Positions 8,842 to 17,034 of a DNA stretch of 64,000 nt are shown here, one piece after another (the first letter of the stretch is position 1; the number at the start of each line of letters is the position of its first letter). This stretch comes from DASRSS01 sp035765515. GTDB taxonomy: Bacteria > Actinomycetota > Actinomycetes > Mycobacteriales > Jatrophihabitantaceae. The DNA lies in contig DASTXN010000155.1 in assembly GCA_035765515.1 (NCBI GenBank), positions 1 to 64,000 of the forward strand, written 5' to 3'. A model generated the notes under the pieces. The model saw only the letters and a list, made by a program, of their open reading frames with translations. It was not told where the DNA came from and made no database searches. A program made the position numbers and the translations under genes.

Positions 8842-10007
8842 GACGAGGTCAGCCCGAAGCTCTGCAGCTTCGCGTTGTAGGCGTCCAGATTCGCCTTCGT
8901 CACCAGGCCGACACCCGAGGACAGCGTCAGGCCGTCCGAGCTCAGGTACGGCTTGATGATGTCCATCGTCGCTTGCACGCCGAGCACCTTCATGGCGGCC
9001 AGGATGTAGACGCTCATGTAGCCCTGCTGGTACGGCTGCTGCAGCACCATTGCCTGCACCACGCCGGCCTTCAGGAAGGCGAGCGTCTTCGGCTCCGAGT
9101 CGTCGGCCACCACGATCGTCTTGCCCGTCTTCCCCGCCGACTGGACGGCCTGACCCGCCGACGGACCGTCGTAGGAGTAGACGCCGTAGAAGGCCTTGAG
9201 GTTCGGGTCCGCCTGGTAGGCCGCCGACGCGTTCTGCAGCGCCTTGTTGGCGTCGCCGCCGTCGTTGTAGGTCTGGAACACCTTGATCGACGAGCCCTTG
9301 AGCGCGTCCTTGAAGCCCTGGATGCGCTGCACGGCGTTGAGCGCGGTCAGCGACCCGACCAGGATCGCGACGTCCCCGCCGTTGGGCAGCAGTTGCTTCA
9401 TCGCGTTGCCGGCGTTCTGGCCCGCCTCGTAGTTCGGTGTGCCCAGGTACAGCGGCACCGATTTGAACGTGTCCAGCGGCGAGTCGATGGCGATCACCGG
9501 GACGTTCTTGTCCTTGGCACTGTTGATGAAGCTGGTCAGCGACGAGGGCTGGATGGCCGACACGGAGAAACCGGTCGAGCCCTGCGACAGCAGCGTGGTG
9601 AGGATGGACAGCTGTTGGCTGATGTCCATCTGGGTCGGCTCCTGGAACTTGGCGTTCAGCCCCAGTTCCTTGTTCGCGTTCTCAACGCCCTTCTTTGCGG
9701 CGTCCCAGTACGCGGCCGTCACGTTCACCACCACCGAGGGGTTCACCCCGCTGAGGCTCTTGCCCGCCAGCGCCGCCTTGAGCTTGTCGCGCAGTTCGGC
9801 GAGCTTGGCGTCGTTGAAGCTGATGTCCCCCTGCAGGGCGGCCGCCTGGGTGTTCCCCGCAGCGCTGTTGGCGACGGACGGAAGGGTCGAACCCGCCGCC
9901 CCAGTATCGGTGTTGCTGCTTCCCGTGCTGTTGGTGCTGCAGGCGGTCAGGGCCACCACGGCCGCCGCCACGCACACCCCGATATTGCGGAGTCGTGCTC
10001 GTACCAC
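8838..10007 (-). CDS. Sugar-binding lipoprotein of the ABC importer
   Basis: Extracytoplasmic receptor of the arabinose importer, 389 residues. The N-terminus is a lipoprotein signal with lipobox LTAC (mature Cys near residue 23) followed by a Ser/Thr/Asn/Gly-rich linker. The rest is a periplasmic-binding-protein type 1 sugar domain (Peripla_BP_4), for example SVSAIQPSSLTSFINSAKDKNVPVIAIDSPLD. The GTG start at 10007 is supported by a good ribosome site (GAGGAGAC, four bases upstream). It is the first gene of the transport-catabolism operon and lies behind a promoter containing a LacI-type operator. Confidence 0.93.
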   Translation of the reverse strand: MVRARLRNIGVCVAAAVVALTACSTNSTGSSNTDTGAAGSTLPSVANSAAGNTQAAALQGDISFNDAKLAELRDKLKAALAGKSLSGVNPSVVVNVTAAYWDAAKKGVENANKELGLNAKFQEPTQMDISQQLSILTTLLSQGSTGFSVSAIQPSSLTSFINSAKDKNVPVIAIDSPLDTFKSVPLYLGTPNYEAGQNAGNAMKQLLPNGGDVAILVGSLTALNAVQRIQGFKDALKGSSIKVFQTYNDGGDANKALQNASAAYQADPNLKAFYGVYSYDGPSAGQAVQSAGKTGKTIVVADDSEPKTLAFLKAGVVQAMVLQQPYQQGYMSVYILAAMKVLGVQATMDIIKPYLSSDGLTLSSGVGLVTKANLDAYNAKLQSFGLTSS

Positions 10008-10113
10008 TGCCGTCTCCTCACAGCCGAACGTGTCGGCGCTCGTCGAGCCTGCGGGCCGGGTGCCTCAGGCGTCCTACGCACAGACAGCGGTGTCGTGCGC
10101 CACATCGTCGAGA

Positions 10114-10141
10114 ATGTTAGCGCTCACTTTTTGGCTGTCAA
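10114..10141 (-). promoter_or_regulatory. Promoter and LacI-type operator of the arabinose operon
   Basis: Read on the minus strand there is a -35 TTGACA (10136-10141), a 16-base spacer and a -10 TAACAT (10114-10119). The sequence GTGAGCGCTAACAT (10114-10127) overlaps spacer and -10, and has the central AGCGCT palindrome typical of LacI-family operators. A repressor bound here would block the promoter. The regulator gene lies immediately upstream. Confidence 0.75.
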
Positions 10142-10193
10142 CAGTTCTGCGCGGATCTTTTTCGGCGGCTCACCGCGGATTGCCGAGCCCGTG

Positions 10194-11243
10194 TCAGCGT
10201 GGCGGCGCGGCGACGCTGTCGCGTGTGATGAGTTGGGGCGCGATCCGCGGCCGCACCGTCGCCGGATCGCCGGTGGTGATCTGATGCAGCAGCACCGCCA
10301 GCGTCTCGCGCGCGACCGCGTCGAAGTCGGGACGGATCGTGGTCAGCGGCGGGACGAAGTAGGCGGCCTCCGGGATGTCGTCGAAGCCGACGAGGCTGAT
10401 CTGCTCGGGAACGGCCCGGTCCCGCTCGCGGAGCGCCTTGAGAATCCCCAGGGCGAGGTGGTCGTTCGCGGCGAAGATCGCTGTCACCTCGGGCATGCGA
10501 GCCAGCATCTGTCCGACGCGGTACCCGGCCGCCGGCGACCAGTCGGCAGGGATCGGCGGCGGGGGTTCGATGCCGCGGTCGGCCAGCGCCGCGGCCCAGC
10601 CCTCGATGCGGCCGACGCTGTCGAACCATTCGTTCGGGCCCGAGACGTGCCACACGGTGGGATGACCGGCGTCGAGCAGGTGTTCGGTCGCCAGCCGCGC
10701 GCCGGCCTGCTGATCGACCGTCACCAGCGCCGTCGTGCGGTCCGGGTCACCGTCGATGCGCACCAACGGGACGTCGTCGGGCATGTGTTCGAGCGCCGCC
10801 CCGGCCGACACGACGGGAGCGATCACGACGATGCCGGCGACTCGCTGATCCAGGTGCCGCTCGATCGCGTCGGAGATCGACTCGCGATTGAGCTCGCGCA
10901 GGCTGGCAACGCTCACAGCGAATCCCGCCTCGGCCGCCCGGCGCTCGAACGCTGCGAGCAGCGAGGCCGGGCCGAACAGGGTCGTGTTCTGGGCGACCAC
11001 GCCGATGAGCTGCGAGCGCCCGGTCACCAGCGCGCGCGCCGCCCGGTTCGGCCGGTAGCCGAGCTCGTCCATCGCGGCCCGGACGCGCAGCCTTGTCTGC
11101 GGTCGGACGTTCGGATGATCGTTCAGCACGCGCGAGACCGTCTGGTGCGAGACACCGGCCAGGCGCGCGACGTCGGTCATTGCCGGGTTTCGCACCGGCC
11201 GTGGCCCACGGGGCGTGTTGCCGGCCGCTTCGCCTGTCACCAC
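10194..11243 (-). CDS. LacI-family regulator of the arabinose operon
   Basis: A 349-residue LacI-type repressor. After a roughly 20-residue N-terminal extension the HTH and hinge read MTDVARLAGVSHQTVSRVLNDHP and LGYRPNRAARALVTGRS, followed by a sugar-binding domain (LIGVVAQNTTLF to the end). The GTG at 11243 has a ribosome site GGGAGG, while an internal ATG at the start of the HTH is a possible alternative. It lies in the same direction just upstream of the arabinose ABC/ara operon, and similar operators precede both that operon and this gene, so it probably represses both and is released by arabinose or a derivative. This replaces the AraC activator known from enterobacteria. Confidence 0.9.
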   Translation of the reverse strand: MVTGEAAGNTPRGPRPVRNPAMTDVARLAGVSHQTVSRVLNDHPNVRPQTRLRVRAAMDELGYRPNRAARALVTGRSQLIGVVAQNTTLFGPASLLAAFERRAAEAGFAVSVASLRELNRESISDAIERHLDQRVAGIVVIAPVVSAGAALEHMPDDVPLVRIDGDPDRTTALVTVDQQAGARLATEHLLDAGHPTVWHVSGPNEWFDSVGRIEGWAAALADRGIEPPPPIPADWSPAAGYRVGQMLARMPEVTAIFAANDHLALGILKALRERDRAVPEQISLVGFDDIPEAAYFVPPLTTIRPDFDAVARETLAVLLHQITTGDPATVRPRIAPQLITRDSVAAPPR

Positions 11244-11283
11244 GACGCCTCCCGAGTCCCAGCGGTCTGCCCCGCCTGCTCAG

Positions 11284-11300
11284 ATGTTAGCGATCGACAT
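11284..11300 (-). promoter_or_regulatory. LacI-type operator before the regulator gene
   Basis: ATGTTAGCGATCGACAT (as read on the plus strand) shares ATGTTAGCG with the operator before the transporter operon (10114). On the minus strand it contains a TAACAT -10-like hexamer in the same place, 41 bases before the lacI start. This fits autoregulation of the repressor gene. Confidence 0.6.
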
Positions 11301-11323
11301 CCAGCGAACGCGCGGCAGCGCGC

Positions 11324-11665
11324 TCACCAGCCGAGTTCGTGCAACCGGTCGTCGTCGATGCCGAAGTGGTGTCCGACCTCGTGCACGACGGTGCGGCGCA
11401 CTTCGTCGATCACCTGCTCGTCGCTGTCGCACAGCTGGCAGATGGCCTGCCGGTAGATGGTGATGTGGTCGGGCAGGACGCCGGCGTACTGCGAGGTGCG
11501 CTCGGTCAGCGGGACCCCCTGATACAGACCGAGCAGGCCGTTCGGCGGGCTGTCGTGATCAACGGTGACGGCGACGTTGCGCATCATCCGGCCGAGTTGC
11601 GGCGGCAATCCGTCGAGCGCCTCGCCGACCATGACTTCGAACCGCTCCCGCTCGACCCACACCAT
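11324..11665 (-). CDS. Small zincin-like metallopeptidase family protein
   Basis: A 113-residue protein of the minimal zincin family (PF06262, metallopeptidase family proteins of about 115-140 residues). The zinc motif HEVGHHFGIDDDRL lies near the C-terminus (HExxHxxGxxD), preceded by ITIYRQAICQLC. Its substrate is unknown. The ATG at 11665 has a TAGCCT box five bases upstream, suggesting a leaderless or near-leaderless message. A 17-base palindrome (CTAGTC-N5-GACTAG, 11674-11690) separates it from the next gene upstream. Confidence 0.85.
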   Translation of the reverse strand: MVWVERERFEVMVGEALDGLPPQLGRMMRNVAVTVDHDSPPNGLLGLYQGVPLTERTSQYAGVLPDHITIYRQAICQLCDSDEQVIDEVRRTVVHEVGHHFGIDDDRLHELGW

Positions 11666-11686
11666 GATTCAGGCTAGTCCGCGCGA

Positions 11687-12148
11687 CTAGGCACGCGCGC
11701 ACGTCCAGCCGTCGGGCAGCTCACCGGTCTCGAGGAGTTCCTGCAATCGCGCGGCGACGTCCGGCGGAAGCGATTCATCGGCCGCCGGGTAGATCACCCG
11801 CTCTTCCTTCATGTTGTGGTGCAGCAACTGCACGCCGAGGCGGTGGCAGCACTCGCGCAACGCGGCCGGATCGGCGGCGGTGCGCAGTCCGGCCTCCAGC
11901 TCGTCCAGAACGTGCCACAGCTGTCCGTGTTCGCGGAGCATCACGAAAAGCGGGGCGACCAGGCTGCCGCCGGACAGCGGCGGGAAGAGGAATTCCTCCT
12001 CCAGGTAGATGTGCCGGCGCAGCGCGGCGATCGCGCGCAGCGACCGCTCCACATCGGGCACCTGCCCATCGCGAGTCAGGCTCTCCAGGCCGGCGTCGAT
12101 CTCATGATGCTCGCGCTCCAGTGCCGCTGCCAGCGACTCGTCCATCAT
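11687..12148 (-). CDS. Hemerythrin-domain protein
   Basis: A cytoplasmic four-helix HHE-type protein (153 residues), expected to bind a di-iron centre and sense or store oxygen or nitric oxide. Metal-ligand patterns are visible: EREHHEIDAGLE, RRHIYLEEEFLFPPL, LREHGQLWHVLDELE and HHNMKEERVIYPAAD. I place the start at the ATG at 12148 because a consensus -10 TATTAT (12155-12160) ends six bases before it, which would give a leaderless message. A TTG at 12181 in the same frame would add 11 residues but would lie upstream of that promoter. The exact ligand (oxygen, NO, peroxide) cannot be told. Confidence 0.85.
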   Translation of the reverse strand: MMDESLAAALEREHHEIDAGLESLTRDGQVPDVERSLRAIAALRRHIYLEEEFLFPPLSGGSLVAPLFVMLREHGQLWHVLDELEAGLRTAADPAALRECCHRLGVQLLHHNMKEERVIYPAADESLPPDVAARLQELLETGELPDGWTCARA

Positions 12149-12199
12149 GCGTCCATAATAAACACGAAGCGGCTCGTACAAACTGCCTAGGGTGACCGG

Positions 12200-12517
12200 C
12201 TAGGTCAGATCGGTGGAATCCATGCTGCGCTTGCCGACCCGCTCGATGCGCATGACGACGCGCTCCTCCGGATCCGGACAACACACCAGCGAGTCCCGCT
12301 CCAGCCAGTCGTTCTCCGGCAGCTGGCGTTGCTTGGCCGGCAACAACGGCAGCACCGACTGCAGCGCGAAGATGCAGAAGTGCTTTCCGTCGGGCAGCCG
12401 CAGCTCGCTGCTGTTCACCAGCTCGAACCAGTCACCCACCGCGAGGCCGCATACCGAGCGCCCCTCGATGCTCTCGACCGTGACACGCAGGTCGTACAGC
12501 TCCATGTCGGCACTCAC
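12200..12517 (-). CDS. TIGR04076 family protein
   Basis: A 105-residue protein recognised as TIGR04076 from its pattern: a Cys in GRSVCGLAVGDWFEL, PDGKHFCIFALQSVLPLL, and near the end the CCPDPEERVVMRIERV motif. The function of this family is unknown. It is often found beside redox or catabolic genes, and conserved cysteines suggest metal or thiol chemistry. The GTG start at 12517 overlaps the stop of the DUF885 gene by four bases (GTGA). It is the last gene of the long transporter-linked operon. Confidence 0.75.
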   Translation of the reverse strand: MSADMELYDLRVTVESIEGRSVCGLAVGDWFELVNSSELRLPDGKHFCIFALQSVLPLLPAKQRQLPENDWLERDSLVCCPDPEERVVMRIERVGKRSMDSTDLT

Positions 12518-14163
12518 GACGAATCTCCAAGCGACAGTGCGCGCAGCGGGGCGAGGCCCATCGGGCCGAGCCGCAACGCGTCCATATGGAAGGTACGCAG
12601 GTCGAAGCCCGGACGGCGGGCGGCCGCGTCGCGCAGCTGCCGCCAGAGCCGGGCGCCGACGCGGAACGCGAGCGCCTGTGCCGGCCAGCCGAAGTAGCGG
12701 TCCACCTCGAACTGCGCGGTGACCGAATCGCATCCGGACGCGGCACGCAGCACCGCCGCGCCGACCTCGGGCGTCCACGCCGTCGCGTCTGTGACGCCGT
12801 TCCGCTCGGGGATCGGCAGGCCGAGGTGCAGCCCCATGTCGATCACGATGCGCGCGGCGCGCCAGCGCTGGCCGTAGAGCATGCCGAGCCGCTCCCCCGC
12901 GTTCCGCAGCAGCCCGAGCTCGTCCGCGAGCCGCTCGGTGTAGTGGGCCCAACCCTCGGCGTACCCGTGCACGTGTGCCATGGACCGCTGCCACGGGTGC
13001 AGCCGCGGTTGGCTCATCGCCGTGGCGATCTGCAGGTGGTGACCGGGCACGCCCTCGTGGTGGACGGTCGTCACTTCGCGCCACACGTGCGAAACACCCT
13101 CAGCCGGCGGCGACCACCAGATGCGGCCCGGCCGGCTGAACGCGGCGTCCGGCGACGAGTAGTACATGACGCCGGTCGACGTCGGCGAGATCGCGCACTC
13201 GGGACGGCGCGCCAATGCAGGCAGGTCGAAGTGCACGCCGTCGACGGCCTCGACCACCTCGTCGACCCGCCGCTGCAGCCAGGCCGCGAGCTCACCCGGC
13301 GTGCGCAGCTGGCCGGACACGTCCGCATCGAGCAGCGCCGCGGCCTGCTCGATCGAGTCCGCACCGAGCGATGTGGCCAGCTCGCGCATCTCGACGGTCA
13401 ACCTGGCCAGCTCGTCCCAGCCGAACGCGTACGTGTCGTCGAGGTCGACGTCGTCGCCGAGGAACGCGCGCGCCGTGACCTCGTACAGCTCACGGCCGGC
13501 ACCCTCGTTCGGACGGGCGTGGGTCAGCAGCTCGGTGCGCAGGAAGGCGGCGAACGATTCGGTCGCCGCACTCGCGGCCGCGGCACCGGCGACGAGCCGG
13601 TCACGATCGCGGACGTCCACGGCTTCGACCAGCCGACCGTAGAAGTCGTCCGCGCCGACCCACTTCTCGCACTGCGCCGCCGCACCGAGCAGCTGCCGCG
13701 CCGATACCGCCTGGCCGGCCGCGGCGGACATGCGCAGGGTCTCGGCGTAGTCGGCGAGGGCGGACGGAACGCGCGCCAGGTGCTCGGCCACCCGCTCCCA
13801 GTCCTCGGCGCTGTGACGGGGCAGCTTGTCGAACACCTCGCGCACCGCGTGCACCGGCGTGGCCAGCGGCGCGAGCAACGAGGTCGTGAACCCGACATCG
13901 TCCAGCGCCAGCTCGCTGTCGATCCGCTCGCGGAGCGCGGCGTCCAGAGCGCGGTCGGCATCAGGCGGTGAGCCGCTCTCGCGCAACGCCCGCTGCGCCC
14001 GCCGGTAGGCCTTGTGCCGAGTGGCGAAGTCGGCGGGAGCGAGGGCAGGCATGATCGATTCCGGTACGTCGCCGAGCGCCTCGGCCGCGGCCGGATCGAC
14101 CGGGGCGAGATCGCGCAGCAGCCGGTCGGCGATGTCGCGGACGGTCATGCCGCCGCCCGTCAT
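12514..14163 (-). CDS. DUF885 putative metallopeptidase (first copy)
   Basis: A 549-residue DUF885 protein, of normal length, predicted to be a cytoplasmic zinc peptidase. The putative zinc site is HHEGVPGHHLQ (HExxxGHH, about residues 365-375), followed by EGWAHYTERLADELG, which carries the probable third ligand Glu. The ATG at 14163 overlaps the LLM oxidoreductase stop by four bases, and a second ATG lies at 14148. No signal peptide is present, so it would act on substrate delivered by the adjacent ABC importer. A second, divergent DUF885 protein is encoded at 21762-23378. Confidence 0.85.
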   Translation of the reverse strand: MTGGGMTVRDIADRLLRDLAPVDPAAAEALGDVPESIMPALAPADFATRHKAYRRAQRALRESGSPPDADRALDAALRERIDSELALDDVGFTTSLLAPLATPVHAVREVFDKLPRHSAEDWERVAEHLARVPSALADYAETLRMSAAAGQAVSARQLLGAAAQCEKWVGADDFYGRLVEAVDVRDRDRLVAGAAAASAATESFAAFLRTELLTHARPNEGAGRELYEVTARAFLGDDVDLDDTYAFGWDELARLTVEMRELATSLGADSIEQAAALLDADVSGQLRTPGELAAWLQRRVDEVVEAVDGVHFDLPALARRPECAISPTSTGVMYYSSPDAAFSRPGRIWWSPPAEGVSHVWREVTTVHHEGVPGHHLQIATAMSQPRLHPWQRSMAHVHGYAEGWAHYTERLADELGLLRNAGERLGMLYGQRWRAARIVIDMGLHLGLPIPERNGVTDATAWTPEVGAAVLRAASGCDSVTAQFEVDRYFGWPAQALAFRVGARLWRQLRDAAARRPGFDLRTFHMDALRLGPMGLAPLRALSLGDSS

Positions 14164-15158
14164 GCCAGGTCCCGGAGCGCGGGCAGCACGCGCTTGCCGA
14201 GCAGCTCCACGCCGTCGTCGTCCGACGCGCCGTGCGGGGTGCCGAATTCGATCCGGCTGGCACCGGCGGCGATGAGCTCGGCACCGTGCGCGGCGACGTC
14301 CTCCGGCGCGCCCGCGAACGCGAACTTGTCCAGGACCTCGTCCGGGATCACGCGTCCGGCCGCGACCGCGTCGCCGCGGCCCAGCGCAGCCCGCATCGGC
14401 ACCAGCACCTCGTCGGGCACGTCGGCGGTGACGTCCTGCTTCGCGACGACGTCCAGGTACATCGCGACCTCGGACCGGGCGCGGGCACGGGCGGCGGCGC
14501 CGTCCTCGTCGACGACGGTCACCGCGCCGACGACCAGGCCGACCTGCCGCCCCGAACTCGCGGCATCGATCAGCGCACGTGCATGCCGCACCATGTCCGG
14601 GTTCGCGCAGCCGCCGAGCTTCACCTCGTCGGCGGCGCGACCGGCCAGCGCGAGGCCGCGCGGACCCCACGTGCCCAGCAGCACGTCCAGGTCCGGCCGG
14701 CGGCGCGGGTAACGCAGTCGGGTGCCGGCGGCGAGCGGGAACACCTCGCCGGCATAGGCGCTGTCGTCGCCTCGGAGCAGCCGACGGATCACCTCGATCG
14801 CCTCGGCCATCGCGCGCAGGGGGCGCGGCTGGTGGACGCCCACCTGGCCCAGCCAGGCGCCCCGCGTCAGCCCGACGTAGGCGCGGCCGTCCGAGGCAAG
14901 GTCCAGGGCGGCGGCCTGTCCCGCGATCTCCACCGGGTGCAGCAGGAACGGGTTCAGGCAGGCTGGACCGAGCCGGATGCGCCCGGTCACGCGGGCCATT
15001 TCCAGCAGCGGGTACAGCGACGGCTGGAAGCCGAAGTCGTGGAAGACCGAGACTCCGTCGAAGCCGAGCGCCTCGGCCATCACCGCGAGGCGCTGGTAGT
15101 CCGCGCCGGACTTGTCGGTCTGAAACCCCAGGGTCACCTGCGTACCGGCCATGGTCAC
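14160..15158 (-). CDS. LLM-class flavin/F420-dependent oxidoreductase
   Basis: A 332-residue luciferase-like monooxygenase-fold protein with a TIM barrel. The family segments QVTLGFQTDKSGADYQRLAVMAEALGFDGVSVFHDFG, ARVTGRIRLGPACLNP, and TWGPRGLALAGRAADEVKLGG are visible. In actinobacteria such proteins use F420 or FMN; the cofactor cannot be decided here. The start is GTG at 15158 (GTGA overlap with the regulator gene), with an ATG two codons later. It lies between a peptidase and a regulator in the transporter operon, so it probably oxidises or reduces the imported compound or a hydrolysis product. Confidence 0.88.
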   Translation of the reverse strand: MTMAGTQVTLGFQTDKSGADYQRLAVMAEALGFDGVSVFHDFGFQPSLYPLLEMARVTGRIRLGPACLNPFLLHPVEIAGQAAALDLASDGRAYVGLTRGAWLGQVGVHQPRPLRAMAEAIEVIRRLLRGDDSAYAGEVFPLAAGTRLRYPRRRPDLDVLLGTWGPRGLALAGRAADEVKLGGCANPDMVRHARALIDAASSGRQVGLVVGAVTVVDEDGAAARARARSEVAMYLDVVAKQDVTADVPDEVLVPMRAALGRGDAVAAGRVIPDEVLDKFAFAGAPEDVAAHGAELIAAGASRIEFGTPHGASDDDGVELLGKRVLPALRDLA

Positions 15159-15691
15159 GGCACCGGCGGGGTGACTGCGAGCAGGTACGCGGCAGGTGCC
15201 TTGCTCTCGTTGCAGAAGCGGTGCGGCAGCCTCGAGTCGAACGTCAGCGACTCGCGTGCTGCGAGCAGATGTCGTTCACCGGCCACCTCGACGACCACCT
15301 CGCCCTCGAGCACGACGACGCACTCGGTCGAGTCGTGGCCGCGCGACTCGGACGAGCTGACGTCGCCCGGCTGCATCGTCGCGAGGAGCACCTCGAGGTC
15401 CCCGCGACCCGGGGTGAGCCGTTCATAGGTGATTTCGCCCTGCGGCGCGGTGAGCCGCATGCGTTCACCGGGACGGGACAGGTGCACCAACGGGGCATCC
15501 GGTTCGCTGAACAGCGAGGAAACCTCGGCCTTGAACACGGTCGCCAGCTTGCGCAGCGTCGCCAGGCTGGGGTCGGTCACCCCGTTCTCCAACTGGCTGA
15601 GCAGCGCTGGGGACACCTCCGCCGCGCTCGCGAGCTCGCGCAGCGTCATGCCGTGATGCAAGCGCAGTTCGCGGAGTCGATCCCCCAACAT
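15155..15691 (-). CDS. XRE-family regulator with C-terminal cupin
   Basis: A 178-residue regulator with an N-terminal XRE/Cro helix-turn-helix (LRELRLHHGMTLRELASAAEVSPALLSQLENGVTDPSLATLRKLA, residues about 5-55) and a C-terminal cupin_2 domain (residues about 105-170, with GHDSTECVVVLEGEVVVEVAGER and LPHRFCNES). This architecture usually senses a small molecule in the cupin barrel and represses a catabolic operon. It sits inside the operon, 15 bp after the SnoaL-like gene and overlapping the LLM gene, so it is the natural candidate for its regulator. Confidence 0.9.
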   Translation of the reverse strand: MLGDRLRELRLHHGMTLRELASAAEVSPALLSQLENGVTDPSLATLRKLATVFKAEVSSLFSEPDAPLVHLSRPGERMRLTAPQGEITYERLTPGRGDLEVLLATMQPGDVSSSESRGHDSTECVVVLEGEVVVEVAGERHLLAARESLTFDSRLPHRFCNESKAPAAYLLAVTPPVP

Positions 15692-15706
15692 GGTGCCATT
15701 GTCCTT

Positions 15707-16093
15707 TCAGAGTTGCTCGGCATGATGGTGCACGATGCGCCAGGTGCCGTCGCCATCAGCGTCCCAAACATCGGTGACGCGGAATGAAGTCTGCTCGCCG
15801 GACGCGACGGCGCGCAGGAGGTACCGCGCGACGGCGGCACTCTCGCTCCAGCGATCGACAAGTAGCTGCTCCACCCGCAGAACCGGTGGTGTGGCGCCGG
15901 CCGCGTCCGCCCTGCGCCGGGTGCGCAGTTCGGTCAACTCGGGCAGCCCGATCCACGCGCCTGGATGGTCGGTCTCCCAGATGGTGATGTCCGGGTGCAG
16001 GTGCTGATCGAAGCGGCCCGAGTCCGGATACGCGGCGTACATCGCCCGGACAGCCTCGGCCACCGCCCCGTCGGTCTCGCGGACGCGTCTCAT
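15707..16093 (-). CDS. SnoaL/DUF4440-like nuclear-transport-factor-2 fold protein
   Basis: A 128-residue protein of the NTF2-like superfamily: an N-terminal helix (TDGAVAEAVRAMYAAYPDSGRFDQHLHPDITIWETD) and a curved sheet ending in VTDVWDADGDGTWRIVHHHAEQL, where a terminal WRIVHHH strand is typical. Members act as isomerases, hydrolases or simple binding proteins, so the exact role is unknown. The ATG at 16093 overlaps the ATPase gene stop by four bases, tying it to the transporter operon. Confidence 0.75.
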   Translation of the reverse strand: MRRVRETDGAVAEAVRAMYAAYPDSGRFDQHLHPDITIWETDHPGAWIGLPELTELRTRRRADAAGATPPVLRVEQLLVDRWSESAAVARYLLRAVASGEQTSFRVTDVWDADGDGTWRIVHHHAEQL

Positions 16094-17034
16094 CGCTGTG
16101 CCTCCAGTTCGATCTCCTCGACGCGATGGCAGGCCACCACGCCGTCGTCGGCGGTGCCGGGCACTTGCCGCAGCAGGGGTTCGGTGCGGCAGATGTCCCG
16201 CGCGTGCGGGCAGCGAGGACGGAACCGGCACCCAGTCGGCGCGCGCGACGGGTCGGGCACCTCACCTCGCAGTACCGCCGGCAGTTGCTGGCGGTCGGAG
16301 ACCTGCGGGACGGCGTCCACCAGCGCGCGCGTGTAGGGGTGCTGCGGCGCCGCCATCAGCCGGCGCGTCGGCGCGGATTCGACGATCCGCCCCAGGTACA
16401 TCACCGCCGTCCTATCGGCGATCTCGTGCACCAGCGCGAGGTCGTGTGAGATGAACAGCAGCCCGACCTGCAGCTCGCGCACCAACGAGAGCAGCAGCGA
16501 GACGACCTGGGCCTGGGCGGACGCGTCCAACGCGGTGACCGGCTCATCCGCGATGAGCAAGGTCGGCTCGGCTGCGAGCGCGCGGGCGATCGCGAGCCGC
16601 TGCCGCTGGCCGCCGGAGAACTCGTGCGGGAACCGGTTGGCCGCGTGGTGAGGCATGCCGACTCGGTCGAGCAGGTCTGCCACGCGTCCCACTCGCATGC
16701 CGTCCGCGAGCTGCGCTCCGACGGACCGCCGGGGATTCAGCGAGCCACCGGGGTCCTGGAAGATCATCTGCAGCCGGGTCTGCCTCGGCGGGCAGCGCCG
16801 CCAGCCCAGCGGGACGACCGGCGCCCCGTCGAACAGCACCCGGCCGGCACTCGGCGCCGCGAGGCCGGCAGCGACGCGCGCGAGCGAAGACTTGCCGCAC
16901 CCGGACTCACCGACCAGGCCGACCACCTCACCGGGCGCCACCGCCAGGTCGACGCCGGCGACCGCGCGCACGACGCCGCGCCCACGCGGTTTGTAGTCGA
17001 CATGGACGTCCTCGATCTCCAGCAATCCGGTCAT
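16090..17034 (-). CDS. Dipeptide/oligopeptide ABC transporter ATPase (DppF/OppF type)
   Basis: A 314-residue ATP-binding subunit starting at the ATG at 17034 (ATGA overlap with the first ATPase gene). It contains Walker A GESGCGKSS (about residue 45), Q-loop MIFQDPGGSLNPRRSV, signature FSGGQRQRLAIARAL and Walker B LLIADEPVTALDASAQ. The oligopeptide-type C-terminal domain includes GCRFRPRCPHARDICR, whose cysteines bind an iron-sulfur cluster or metal in relatives. The QDPGGSLNPR form is typical of OppF/DppF, the partner of the DppD-type subunit encoded next to it. Confidence 0.93.
   Translation of the reverse strand: MTGLLEIEDVHVDYKPRGRGVVRAVAGVDLAVAPGEVVGLVGESGCGKSSLARVAAGLAAPSAGRVLFDGAPVVPLGWRRCPPRQTRLQMIFQDPGGSLNPRRSVGAQLADGMRVGRVADLLDRVGMPHHAANRFPHEFSGGQRQRLAIARALAAEPTLLIADEPVTALDASAQAQVVSLLLSLVRELQVGLLFISHDLALVHEIADRTAVMYLGRIVESAPTRRLMAAPQHPYTRALVDAVPQVSDRQQLPAVLRGEVPDPSRAPTGCRFRPRCPHARDICRTEPLLRQVPGTADDGVVACHRVEEIELEAQR

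Noticed and set aside
8973..11456. 827-codon open frame on the plus strand
   Set aside because: It lies opposite the binding protein and lacI genes, has an Arg/His/Gly-heavy composition without domain motifs, and is a product of high GC third positions.
12149..12199. TTG start at 12181 for the hemerythrin gene
   Set aside because: A consensus -10 box lies between that TTG and the ATG at 12148, so the longer form would be upstream of the transcript start.
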